Shown here: positions 44,550-58,705 of the stretch, in pieces | Layout of the letters: every line of letters begins with the position of its first letter | Position numbering within the stretch: the stretch's first letter is position 1 | Assembly (NCBI GenBank): GCA_023055425.1 | Contig: JALGPY010000003.1 | Location: 15,931,001-15,995,000, forward strand | Direction of reading: 5' to 3' | Source of the DNA: Linanthus parryae | Lineage: Eukaryota > Streptophyta > Magnoliopsida > Ericales > Polemoniaceae | DNA: 64,000 nt | Position numbers and translations under genes: made by a program | Notes under the pieces: model-generated | Told to the model about the DNA's origin: nothing | Seen by the model: only the letters and a program-made list of their open reading frames with translations | Database searches by the model: none

Positions 44550-45636
44550 CGGCATGGAAGAGGCCAAAAGAAGAACAAGGGAGATTCAGTTATCTCTCTC
44601 TCTCTCTCTATCTCTTCCTGTTCATATATCTCTGACCTGTGATATATCTCTGTGTTCATGTTATATCTGTGATATATGTGATCTTGGTTATCCTGGTTAT
44701 GCCATTGGTGATCTGTGATCTATCTGTGTTCATATTATCTCTGTGATATATGTGATCTTGGTGATCCTGGTTAAGTCCTTTGTGATTTGTGAGGTATTTG
44801 TGCTCATGTTATCTCTGAGATATATGTGGTGTTGGTTATCCTGGTTATATAATATGTGATCTCTCTCTGTGTCTGTTCATGTTAGATCTGTTTATGTGCT
44901 CAGTGGTCCTTGGATCTGTGATATGTTTATCTCTTTGTCCACTACTCAATGATGTGCAAACTGAGAGTAGTTGATTTCACAGATTGATTTATAGTTACAA
45001 ATGCTTATGCTTGTGTGTTGTTTGTAATTGACACATTATATGTGATGCTTCCTATTTGCACACAAGCACCAAACAATCTGTGATGAAACATTGGACTATG
45101 CTATCTGAGATTGTTTGGGTTGGGGGGGGGGTTCATCTATGATGATGTGTCTTATTTGCAACTCAATGACTTGTGAGAGTTGTAGCAATGTCATTCAAAT
45201 TTTGTTTGTTAATTGTGATGTTGCTTTTGACAACTCAATGACACATGCGAGTAGTTGATTGCCTACATCCAATTTAACTTGAATCAATACAATGCATTGT
45301 ATATATAGATCTGAGATGTCATCTATGATGATCTTTCTTATTTTCAACTCAAAGCCTTGTGAGAGTTGTAGCAATTCAATGCAAAACTTTTATGTTAGTT
45401 GTAGCAATTCAACTTAACTTGAAGCTATCCATTGCATTGTATATAATGATCTGAGATTATTACGCCACCAAAATATATTGCATTAATAAACAATGTGGCA
45501 CTCCCCTTCACCATTATAGTTTCTTGGTGATTGGGAATTACACACTCATTACCGAAGAGGGGTGTCCAATACTAGAATTACATTAGCTCTATGAACTTCT
45601 AGAACCCACAAAATATGCCAAAAGAGGGTTAACCTA
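44550..45636. repeat. Low-complexity and minisatellite-like DNA
   Basis: A CT run at about 44594-44612 is followed by three diverged units of about 85 bp (GATATATGTGATCTTGGTTA / CCTGGTTA words, about 44640-44860). Further right, a block with CAACTCAATGACTTGTGAGAG at about 45150 recurs near 45340. No gene. Confidence 0.55.
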
Positions 45637-48402
<2,766 letters not shown>

Positions 48403-48429
48403 TAGTTTTCTAAAAGGCGAAGACGATAT

Positions 48430-48525
48430 GTAAATATGTGCTAGCTTAGTAATAGAACGTTTGAAGGCCCTGCATGAGATTACAAATTGGAGTCCAGCTA
48501 TATGATGTAATCCTAAAATAAAAAG
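48430..48525 (+). mobile_element. Diverged SINE related to 43539-43641
   Basis: GTGCTAGCTTAGTAATAGA, TTTGAAGGCCCTGCATGA and GATGTAATCCTAAAATAAAA follow the same order as in the better SINE (GTGCTAGTTGAGTGGTAGA ... GATGTAATGTAATTCTA). The B box is decayed, and I found no target duplication. Confidence 0.55.
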
Positions 48526-48642
48526 GGAAAATGTTATAAATGTTACGGTTTTGAGATGTTATAAATGCTACGGTTTGAGAGCTGCAATTTTTTTTACTAC
48601 TAGTACTACTTTAAATATGATGCTGATACTGGATATAGTATC

Positions 48643-49062
48643 AATATTAGTTAGATAATTATTTATTTAGTAGTTAATTAATTATTAGTTAATTATGTTA
48701 TTTATTTATTTATTGAGTTGATCCGGGCTTGGCCCGTAGTAGTCTAGGGTTTGTCAGTTTACGTCACTTATATAGATAACTGACAAACCCTAGACTACTA
48801 CGGGCCAAGCCCGGATCAACTCAATAAATAAATAAATAACATAATTAACTAATAATTAATTAACTACTAAATAAATAATTATCTAACTAATATTGATAAT
48901 ATTTCATTGACTGACATAATTAAATATTACGTCACTTATATAGGTAAATGACAAACCCTAGACTACTACAGGCCAAGCCCGGATCAACTCAATAAATAAA
49001 TAAATAACATAATTAATTAATAATTAATTAACTACTAAATAAATAATTATCTAACTAATATT
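48643..49062. repeat. Perfect 117-bp inverted repeat plus a third arm (foldback element)
   Basis: Left arm 48643-48759 is the exact reverse complement of right arm 48778-48894, with an 18-nt spacer. A third copy in the right-arm orientation lies at 48949-49062 with a few substitutions, and it carries the same ACGTCACTTATATAG spacer word in front. Weaker outer inverted similarity (CTGATAC near 48623 and GTATCAG near 49080) suggests the true element ends. Confidence 0.95.
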
Positions 49063-49687
49063 AATCCTATATCTCGTATCAGATGCCTCGTTGTATGCCG
49101 CAATCCATGTATCCATGTAACTTATTTAATGATTCTTCCATCTTTCCATGTAGTTCAGAGTAAAGAATCCGTCGATATGAGTACGTAAAACAAGAAAATT
49201 CGAGAGGGGCATTGTTAAATTCAAGTGAATAAACAATAAATTGTGTAGTCCAACACAAAACGGATTAACGTAGTACTGTATCATTAATCCGAGAGTTCTT
49301 TACCGGATTTTATAACTTCGGCCGACCACTCACGTGCACTCACGTGGAGCCATTGGTTGTTTAAGCCAAATCAAGCAGAAGAATAGGCTGTTAACTGCGA
49401 TCAATGGCTTTTAATTATGTCTGAAGTTCTTTGTTTTTTCCTTTTTTCTTTGAGGCATAGTCTGGAATCTGAAGATATCATAAATGCAGAGTTTGGATAA
49501 TCTCCGGTATTTCGAGTAAGCTCAAAGCCAGACTGGAATTAGGAAATGCATGTTTTAGCTGTGAAATTCATGACAGGGTGGTTTTATGTCTTTACAGTTT
49601 CTTTTGGGGCTTTCTTGTAAATACTGCTTCTGCAGTGTTGCCTTGACTGCTTGCTTTAGTTGATTGGTTCAAATATTTTGGTAGTTA

Positions 49688-50000
49688 GGGTATCTCCTAA
49701 AGCTCATGCAAAAGACAATTTTATGCAAAATATAAAGAAAATGAGGAAAAAATTAGCTCCAACAGACGATGGATATCCCCATGCATTTTGCAGAACATGC
49801 ATCTTCTTCTCCATTAATAGCTAACAAAAATGTAGGAGTGCAAAATTTTGTGTCTATCTCTCTCCTCTCATGCATCTTCAACATGTATATTTTAACTACA
49901 AAATGTATTAATTGCATTTTATTGCTGGAGCAAAACTACAAATGCATGTCATGTAAAATTTAAAACATGCAAAAAATACATTTCACTATTGGAGATGCCC
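49688..50000. mobile_element. PIF/Harbinger-type MITE
   Basis: 313 bp. It starts GGGTATCTCC and ends GGAGATGCCC, with the TTA target duplication at 49685-49687 and 50001-50003. The interior is AT-rich and non-coding. It abuts, nearly end to end, the MULE that starts at 50019. Confidence 0.75.
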
Positions 50001-50018
50001 TTAGTCTTATTTCTATTT

Positions 50019-51951
50019 GGGTAAAAGACATTTTGCACCCTCGTACTTTGGATTATATACAAAAAACCCCCTGCTGTTCGGGGATATACAAAACCACCCT
50101 GTCTCTGGATGGACGTTAGACAAATAACACCCTTCTGTTAAATCAAATTTTTTTGGATCATTATACCCTTAAGGGTGAATTTACATATATATCCATACCA
50201 CATTGTTCTTGGTGTTCTTGTTTGGTGTTCTTGGTGTTCTTGGCCACCACCAGCAACACCACCAAATAAAAGTACAAATTCATCCATCACCATTACTACC
50301 CCACCCAAACTCAGATGGTCCAAAATTAAATCAGCAATAAACCCAAATCACTTCACCACCTAACTTACTATCCATCATCCATCACCATTACAATCCATCA
50401 CTGTTACAAGCCAAACTAGATATCAACAATAGTTAACAAACTTTTTCTTTCCATCGAGAATTCTCAAAAGAAAAAAATCCCACTGATGGTACATCAAAGC
50501 ACCATTGTTGAAGAAGAAACTATAGAAGAATTGAAGAAAAATGAAGAAGAAGAAAATCTCACTTGCTATGTTGCAGCATCAAAACAATTGAAGAAGAAAC
50601 TGTTACCAATCTTGCAGCTTCTTCTCTGGCCGTACCTGCAACCCACATCGGCCACCACCACTTTGTCGACAATAGGCCACCACCACTGCTACCAATCTTG
50701 CATAACCCTCGCCGACCTCTCCTCCGACTCCTCCACCCCCCCCCCCCCAACACCCTCTCCTTAGACCTCCACTGCTCCGTCACCCAAACCCTCTCCGACG
50801 CCCTTTCTCTCTCCTCAATATGCCAAACCCCACTCTCCCAAACGGCAAGCTCAAGACCCAGAGCAACATCGACTCCGTCACTGCCCGAATCGACCGCCAC
50901 ATCAAGAGCGGCATCCTCCGGGACGGTGCCGTCGGCGTTTCGCCCTCCAAGAGAGGGACTGTGAGTGTGGAGGCGAGGAATTCGATTACTCGGCTTCAAA
51001 TCGGGACTGCCGAATCGAAGAACTCGGCGATGGATTCGATGTTGAGGCTTCTCGTCGTCTCTCTCCCTCACTCTCCTTCACCAACCCTCTCCTCCGCACT
51101 CCCTCTCTCCCTCCTATTCAACACCAGAAGCTCCGACACCAGCCATCGCCTCTTCTTCCTTGTCTTCTTCGGCAACTGCAGCTACATCGTCGTCGGGGCG
51201 GCGTCAAGCTCCAACCATGGAGGTTTTTGGGACCGGCGACCTCCACTGGTACCGAACGACGACGACCGCCATGCTCACAGCCTAAATCTTCATCGCCCAG
51301 ATCTGTAAGACTTGAAATCGAACTGGGTTGCCTCCTGATTCGGACTTTCTCCTCTTCTGCGGTGAGAATTGCAGAGACGGCTGTTGAAATCATGGGTCCG
51401 CTTCCTTTGAGAGTCAACGAGTGGTTTCTGCAACTGGGTTTGATTTTGATCGATTTATAGACAAAGCCCACCAGTGATTTGTGACGAATCGACTATTGAA
51501 CATGGAACAGCTCTGGACTCATGAATCTACAAAGTTCACAGATCTCATCTTGATATAGGGAGGTGTAGTGAAACTGAAGAGAGAGAAGACGAATTAAAAA
51601 TCAATAATCAGTGAAGTGGAGGACGATTCGTCACATGAAGGAGAGTGGGAGAGATCTTTCTCTGGTGAGGGATAAGGGTTTTGTGATTCTCCTGGGTTGG
51701 GAATTGAACAGAAGGAAGAGAAAGGGAGGAAGAGAGAGAATAGAGCTAGAAAAAATGGGAAGAGGGTGAGAAGAAATGGTTAAATACTGTGTACTTTTAC
51801 TTCATTGTTGGGGTAAATATGTCTTTTTACCCCTCTGTTAGGTTTCCGTTACCTTCCGTCCACGCTCAGGGGTGGGTTTTGTATATCCCCGAACAACAGG
51901 GAGGTTTTTGTATATAATCTAAAGTACGAGGGTGCAAAATGTCTTTTACCC
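50019..51951. mobile_element. Non-autonomous MULE, copy 3 (Pack-MULE candidate)
   Basis: It starts GGGTAAAAGACATTTTGCAC and ends with its inverted copy. The TIRs match closely for more than 90 bp (CCCTCGTACTTT, GATTATATACAAAA, TTCGGGGATATACAAAAC). The 9-bp target duplication TTTCTATTT is perfect (50010-50018 and 51952-51960). Its left subterminal CCACATTGTTCTTGGTGTTC word links it to copies 1 and 2. The interior contains a piece of a host ARM-repeat protein gene. Confidence 0.93.
50761..51053 (+). pseudogene. Captured fragment of an ARM-repeat protein gene
   Basis: Two adjacent frames read SLDLHCSVTQTLSDALSLSS and then PNPTLPNGKLKTQSNIDSVT, EARNSITRLQIGTAESKNSA and MDSMLRLL. I recall this as the N-terminal part of a plant ARM-repeat (U-box/armadillo-type) protein family. 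A 1-nt shift near 50824 separates the two parts. Higher GC than the surroundings also suggests a host exon. It lies inside a MULE with perfect target duplication, so gene-fragment capture is the simplest reading. Confidence 0.6.
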
Positions 51952-51960
51952 TTTCTATTT

Positions 51961-52914
51961 TGGAATTTGGTAGATTTCAATTGTAATTTTCATCTTCTAA
52001 ACTTTTCCCTCCAAGTTCTGGAGATCCATCAATGAAGAATTGTGTTCTTCAATCGATGATTTCTTTGTGTTTCTCTTATTTTAAGGATTTCTGGTAGCAT
52101 GCATTAACGAAGTCGTATATGTATGATATTAGCTCGTCTTTCGAAAGAGGGCCGATATGTTTCATCATTTTTTCTTCTCTCTTTAATTTCACTTTCAATG
52201 TGTCAAGATATGATTGCTAATACCTATTTATTTTGAGATCGTTCTATAATCATAGCACCAATTATCAGAAACATCCACATAGGACGTGAAATTGAAGGGT
52301 GAAAAAAAAAGAGTGACGTTTAGCATTTCTCCTTTCGAAATCATTTATTGTTATTTTGACAAAGGAGAATACTGCATTGCCGAATTTGGGGTTGTTTGGA
52401 CATGTTAATTTAATTTATAAAATCTTAATTTAAGTTTTATGGTTTTGAAAGAAAAAAATCCATTGTAATTTTTATGGTTTGAAGACGTGTAGAGTCCGAT
52501 GCATAGATATTGTATCTATTGCCTCTGTTAAAGAAGACTGGGTGGTGCCCCGGTCACGTGATTCAATTCTATTGAATCACATTATTAACTTTTCTTAGAA
52601 CACTAAATATGATTAAAAAAAAACTTCTCAAATAAAGTGAGTAAAATAACAAAAAACTACTTAATCCGAACAACCATTCATAGCATCCTAGTTTTATCCA
52701 TCTAATTCATGATGGGAGTGAACTTTTTGTTGTTGATAATCACGGTATTTAGGCCAACTTGCGTTCTAGGCTAAACCCTTGGTTTATCAACATTCTTTGG
52801 GGTTGTCGTAGGTTTACTTTTGCAGTTACCTCTACTTGTGCCAATGCAATGTTTCCAATATTAATTTGGATGCAGGAGAGAGCTGTATTAAATTTTGTTA
52901 TAAAGAAGAAGCAA
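51961..52914. other. Non-coding AT-rich DNA
   Basis: No gene supported. It contains a short perfect palindrome (GTGATTCAAT-TCT-ATTGAATCAC at about 52558-52580). Confidence 0.45.
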
Positions 52915-53060
52915 GAATAATAAACACAAGCAATCAAGAACACAATTTGTTTAACGTGGTTCACTAACGATCATGTTAGCTACCTTCACGACAAAATCGA
53001 GTAAAACGGAACAGCTATTTAACTCATGTACTAGAAAAGCGAAATGCACATAAGACGCAT
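52915..53060 (-). repeat. Diverged copia LTR fragment
   Basis: Words such as GTTTAACGTGGTTCACTAAC, TTAGCTACCTTCACGACAAA and an upstream AATAAACACAAG follow the order of the 274-bp LTRs at 35742 and 40221 (ACGTGGTTC, CTAACTACCTCCACGGCGG). The ends are not defined. It is probably a solo-LTR remnant. Confidence 0.5.
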
Positions 53061-53147
53061 AAGAAATAGAAGATTGCCACAAGTTGGGAAAGAGAAACGA
53101 AGTCCAACTTCATCATAAACAAATGCCAGCTTCATTAATAACCTCAA

Positions 53148-53485
53148 GGCTTAATTACTTAATGCATACTCCCAGTTTATCGAAACTATCACATTGCAAC
53201 CCCCAGTTGAAAAAAATACGTCAATGTGCAACTATGAACGAAATTTCATCGCAAAATTAACTTACTTGAATGGCATCATTTGAAACAATGTGATGCGATT
53301 GCATCATAAACAATGTGAATTTTATGAAAATACATCAGTTATGTTTGAATTTGATGGTTGAATTTCGTTTCCAATTAGACATTAATGTATATTTTACAAA
53401 TGAGGGATGCAATCAGCTAGTTGTAGAACTGGAGATTGCAATATGATAGTTTCGATGAACTGGAAATGCATTAAGTAATTAAGCC
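53148..53485. mobile_element. MULE-type MITE upstream of the arabinogalactan gene
   Basis: 338 bp. The TIRs are about 60 bp: GGCTTAATTACTTAATGCAT on both ends, continuing with CATCGAAACTATCA or TATCGAAACTATCA. A perfect 9-bp target duplication TAACCTCAA lies at 53139-53147 and 53486-53494. It is non-coding and ends 231 bp before the ATG of the next gene. Confidence 0.92.
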
Positions 53486-53599
53486 TAACCTCAACTACTT
53501 AATTTAATTTGAATCTTAATGATTCCTAAAAAAAAAAAAAAAAAAAAAGTAACTGAATCTTAATGGTATCTTCAATCCCCAGCCTTCTAATTATAACTC

Positions 53600-53716
53600 C
53601 CCCACTCTTCTCTTCAGCAAATACCGCATTATATACCGTTCCAAAACCCCTATAAAATTTAACCAAAATCTAATTGAGTAGTCACTTCACTTCACTCCCC
53701 TTCACTCAACTCAAAC
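53600..53716 (+). promoter_or_regulatory. Promoter of the arabinogalactan protein gene
   Basis: A TATA box (CTATAAAATT, 53650-53659) lies about 60 bp before the ATG. A second TATA-like word (ATTATATACC) is at 53629-53638. The leader CACTTCACTTCACTCC is typical of plant 5' UTRs. Confidence 0.6.
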
Positions 53717-54965
53717 ATGGCCATTGTTAAGGCACTTGTGTTATTGCAGCTCTCAGTGCTCTTACCGAGCTTCTTCACCGTTTTTGCCGTGATTGAGGTC
53801 GACTCACTGAGACTCGCACCGAGCTACCCACTGGCTCAGCCTCTAAAACACGGTGGTCATCATGGCAGCGGCGGCGGCCATCACAAAAAAACCCCACGGC
53901 CGAGTTCCGCACCGGTACTGAGTGCCCTATCGAGTCACCCCGCCCCCATAACACAGGATGTAATTATTCAAGGTTTAGTTTATTGTAAGCCATGCAAGTA
54001 CGTCGGAATCGACACTCTTGAGGGGGCCATTCCTCTACAAGGTTTGTCCCTGACATCACTATAGTTAGTGTCTGTCTGGCAACTCTGTTTTGAATCAAAA
54101 CTTATTTATTGACAAATGCTTATAATCACAACATGCTTGCTAGGTATGCTTTTTTCCGAGTTGTCTTATGCTATACTTTTAGTTTTAGCATTCCTTTCTC
54201 AGCGAAAAAACATTTTTAGTGTTTTGAGATGCTTTGAGCTGGTACCAGGTACCAAACAGGCTCTTAAAGGTCATGTGTTGGCACAGATAACATTGATCAA
54301 TAACCAGTCGTAATCCGTTCAAACCGCATGTACATGTTATGTTGCCCATTGAAGTTTTCAAAAGTTCATTTTACTCCTTCTAAAGTATTTTTATTTAGTT
54401 CCCGCGGGTAAGATCTCAGGCTAGCCCTAATAGCTACTCTAATGATTACCCAAAAAAAATAGCTACTCTATTGTGTACTATGTATGATCATTTCGACTCT
54501 TTCTGAGTACTAGATCTAATACTACATTATCTCAGTTACAAGTTACACAATATTTCTAGATCTGCCCCTGCTCTCTTTGATAAACCGATGTACGTTGACG
54601 AATGTTGTGTGTTTGTTGATTGATGTAATAATTTTCTTACAGGTGCTGTGGTAGTGGCTGTGTGTAACGACACAAACATCCCAACAAATGCCATTTCAAA
54701 CCAGGTTGGCATCTACAGCATAATCATGAAAAACAGAGATGGTTTTCTTGCAGTAGTCGACTGCAAGGCCTATTTGGTGTCATCACCATCGGCTACATGC
54801 AACAAGCCAACCAATCTCCATTTCGGAGTCAAGGGTGCAACCTTAACCCTCACAAAGACCAAGCCATCTCTCCCTCTCATCCCCACAAAGCCCAAACCAG
54901 TTGCGCCCTCCGATCAACTCTACAGAGTTGGGCCTTTTGCCTTTGAACCCGCCAAGAAATGCTAA
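53717..54965 (+). CDS. Non-classical arabinogalactan protein, Pollen Ole e 1/PAC domain
   Basis: Two exons, 53717-54041 and 54643-54965, joined by a GT-AG intron in phase 1, give 215 residues. A hydrophobic signal peptide (ALVLLQLSVLLPSFFTVFAV) is followed by a His/Gly-rich stretch (HGGHHGSGGGHHKKTPRP), a short Pro/Ser/Ala region and the Ole e 1 domain: VIIQGLVYCKPCKYVGIDTL, VAVCND, DCKAYLVSSPSATCNKPTNL and the C-terminal VGPFAFEPAKKC. Conserved cysteines pair in this family. Relatives of the AGP30/AGP31 type are secreted, O-glycosylated and bind pectin in the cell wall. Length is in the normal range for compact members. The intron falls inside the PAC domain right after PLQ. No lesion seen; this is the one clear host gene here. 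Confidence 0.92.
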
Positions 54966-55415
54966 TAGGAAGAAGACTGGTCAGTTGTTGCTCAAAAATG
55001 TTACGACGACTGTTTTATTTGGGTTTCTCCTTGAGGCTAGTTTGTTATGGCAGTTTGTTACTATTTTCGTTGTGGTTTTTATCTAGTGTGGTAGCTTTAA
55101 GTGGCTACCACTCTTTTGCATGTACTTTTTTCGATTCAACGGAAATTACTCTTTTGCATGTACTACTTTCTCTTTCACTTGCTTTTGGTTGAAATAATAT
55201 GTTTTATTGATAAAGCATTGTTGATTAATATCTCTTTCTTGGTCACGAAGTGCTTGTTTGGATAGCTGGATTTTCAGGTCTATAAGACTGTACCTGGCTA
55301 ATGTTTGGAAAGCCGTGTTCTTTTTTTTGTTAGCAATTGGTGCGCCCATGTGGGGTGCCCAATGCAATTATCATAACCTTATGAAGTTAGTTGCGCTAAT
55401 GCACAAACTTAGAGG
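54966..55415. other. 3' flank of the arabinogalactan gene
   Basis: Non-coding. It probably holds the 3' UTR; AATAATATG at about 55193 is a possible polyadenylation signal region. Confidence 0.4.
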
Positions 55416-58400
55416 TGTTAGTAGCTAAGGCTCAAATACCAGGGATTTATGTGAAAACTTAGGAGAAGTTTTGCCTATATAAGGAGGCGGCCTCCTACAC
55501 ATTATGGCGAGCCAAAATACTATTCCACACAGTAAAGTTACTCTGTCTATATTCACTCTCAACTTGTAGAGAACACTAGTCTCTCTCCAACTACATTCAA
55601 GGAGGTGGTACGTGGGGTGGATCATAGTGTTCGTCCTCGAGATTCACACTAGATTGGTGGGAGCAAGATCAAGACGAATGCACGTGAAAGCAAGGAACCT
55701 ACGATCATCCGCTGCGCTAGGAGCTAAGGAAGACACGGTAAACACATGAATCTTCCTCTATAATTCATGTGGTAGATCTGTGTGTGATAGATCCTTCCTG
55801 CCCTTCATTGGTATCAGAGCCATAAACTTGTTTTTCGTGCCTCGTAGTTTGAACCCGAAACTTGAACACAGTCGAAAATTGAGTTTTAAAATTTTCAGAA
55901 TCTGTAGGCAAGACCTATATGGTTGGATAGAGGTTTTCACAAGGATTCCAGAAATATAAATTTTGTAATTTTTGGATTAACGATGAAAAAGTTATGCCCC
56001 TTTAAAGTTTCGGAACTGTATTAATCTGAACTGTTAGATCCAATCTGTAGAACACATTTTTCAAACTTGTTAAAATTGGGTTTGAACACATAATCGGGAT
56101 CACGACGAAAAGACGATCCCAGAAATATTAATTTCATCGGGAACAGAGCAAGGGAAGGCGGCGCGTGGGCTTCACGCGCCACCGACGCCGCCCCCACGCG
56201 CGGCCACGCGCCAAAGGGCCGGCGGCAGACTGCTGACGTGGCTAAGGCCGACGTGGTAGATGACGTGGCGGTGCCACGTCAGCACAAGGCTGGCGTGGTG
56301 ATGACATGGCAGTCCACATGTCGACTGACGTGACATGCTGAGGCACATGGCCGACGTCGGCGCGTGACGGAGGCGGACGCGCCCACGCCTCCAAATTGAA
56401 TTTCATATTTTTTGGATATTTTTACATAATTTTTCGAGCGACGGAAAATTTTAGTAATTTCCAGATTAATTAATTAGTGTTTAGCACACTTCCCGAGGCA
56501 GTTTGACGACCTTAAACACACTGTTTTGAGCCCAAGTTTTTTCTGGAGACTTAGGTCATTTTTTCCTACCTTCTACCATATGTGGTGAGACCCTAAGTGG
56601 TAGGGAGCAATTTTCTATCTTTTTAGTTGATTAGATTATTGCTTATTAGTTTCCAGTAATTAGAGTTTAATTCTGGAAATTTCCAGATAATTTCAGTATG
56701 TTTATTTTATCATTATACATGTTGTTGTGGGTTGAATGGATGTGTTTGGTGCATGGATGTGGCATAGATGTTTTATATTTGGTTTTGGTTTTAAATATGT
56801 AATCAAAATACGGCCTGCGTGTTGTGCCTCTCTATATACTCAAGTGTCTTCTCTTCTCATCCAATCGCCTCTATGAGGTTACTTCTTATTCGAAATAAGA
56901 TAGTTAGTAGAGATTGAAGATAGAAGCTTCAAGAGAGGTGGCCAAACCAAAAAACGTGGCGCGAGGTGCAAGGAGAAAATAGATGGTCTAAGGAGCCTCA
57001 AGCTTGGAGTCCTCAAGTTAGGCGAGATGGCATGAGACAAAGTTCAAGACTTGCTCAAGAAGTACTCTCAATAGAGGGAGTGCACCTTAGGTGCCATATC
57101 CATTGCATATTTATTTATGCTTATGCTTGTTTTATGTTATAACTGCGTGTGATTGGATATATATGTTTAACCTCGCATGCTAAAGAACTAAAACAAAAGA
57201 GCTCACATGAGGACATGATTAAGACTGATAGGAAATCACAAGTGATGAGATTTGATTCCTAGGATATACGCTAGGTTTTGGTGGAGTCCTTGTGAGGAAC
57301 TATTAAGTTTTAATCAATGTCACATGTTATTTTGGAGCTAAGTAAATGCTAGTAATTAACTTCCACAATGTCTCTTTCAATCGTGTCTAAATCAAAACTG
57401 TAGAGGCTAAATGGTGAAAACATACGATATGATGAGTCGTCATTCTATGTAACCATCCGTTGGACATAGGTTGTCGAACCACCTAAAAATATGGTCGAAC
57501 ATGTGATGAATAAGTTGTCACATCAGCACATAGACATTATCTTTAGGCTCACCAATAGTGGGAGGCAGCAGTCAAGATAATGTCATAGAGTATGCTATGA
57601 AAATGTGGGGAAATGACCTCATTAGCATGTTTCAAGACCACTTATAAAATTGTAGGAAGTAGGCCAAAGAAGAATATTGGATCCACCTTAGCCATTTGCG
57701 TACATAAATTGTGAGTAGTGACTCATAATAAACCTGCCTTAACTATGAGTTATGGATCATGTCATAATATTGAGCACTCGACTGTAACGTATGAGATTGA
57801 TGCCATGTATGATCAGAAATTCAAAGGCCGTCAGGTACCAGCTATCCGATTTGTATTTTGTTGCAATCTCTGCCACGTTTCATGAAACGTTATATGACAC
57901 AATTTGTAAGTGTCAGGATGTTTGGATAAGACCAAATATCATTCAGTTCTAGGATCTAAGCAACCAAGAGTTTGCTATAGAAAACTAGTCCAACATACTT
58001 CTGAAGTCTGAGCGATACATGATTGCTAAAGGCTGTGAATGAAGTATGATCGGCAGAAATAGTCCCTAGCCCGGTATTAGGACCAAGGCAATAGGTGGGG
58101 CAAAGATAAAAAGAATTTATGGGGCAATATTGGTATAATACAATAGCCCAAGAATGACAAACGCAAAGAAGGAAAAAAGAAGTTTTCCTAAGACAAGGGA
58201 AAAGGCCAGACCTGGCACTAACTTCTCGTCTAAGGATCCATTTGATAATCTTTGAATAAGTAGCCACCAAAAGTTGTTTTGGTCACAGTTTTAACTTTGG
58301 ATATGGTTATATCGTGGTATTTGCGTTCTTAAGATTCTAGCATGAGTGACGCCTCAGAATTCTTGGATGTCAACTTAAGAGTGTGACTTAAAATTCTGAT

Positions 58401-58705
58401 ATGTGGCGCGCTAGATTAAGACACACGATGACAGGAAAGGATGTTCAGGCTAGCTAGGGCAGGCCTGCTTGGATTTTGCCCAAGGTACCCTTACCCATGT
58501 GCGGTTCTTGCCGGACATGAAAGGCAAAACTCAAATCATCCGATAGAGCATTAAGGACTACTGAGTCTTTATATCTTATTCATTCTATAATTATGATCCA
58601 TTAAATGTTAGAGCTAAGACATGGTGCATACTGTTCCATCACATTCGTAGATAATTGTCCGCGTCTCAACTGTGTGCTTGGGCCACATAAGTCTGAGGCA
58701 TAAGG
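55416..58705 (+). mobile_element. Plus-strand copia-like LTR element, 5' part only
   Basis: A perfect tRNA-iMet primer-binding site TGGTATCAGAGC lies at 55809-55820. The LTR before it would run from about 55416 (TGTTAG) to 55807 (TTCA) and has a TATA box (TATATAAG, 55476-55483). The interior is broken by stops. A gag-like stretch near 57400-57560 reads RLNGENIRYDESSFYVTIRW. No second LTR was found. At 58706 the sequence passes into the LTR of another, minus-strand element. Confidence 0.7.
56150..56400. other. GC-rich island inside the 55.4-58.7 kb element
   Basis: An abrupt shift to repeated CACGCG, GGCGCG, GACGTGG and GCCACGTC words in an otherwise AT-rich element. No ORF. It may form strong secondary structure in the element RNA leader. 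Confidence 0.6.

Noticed and set aside
54901..55192. ORFs overlapping the 3' end of the arabinogalactan gene
   Set aside because: They are out of frame with the conserved Ole e 1 domain and lack any recognisable feature.
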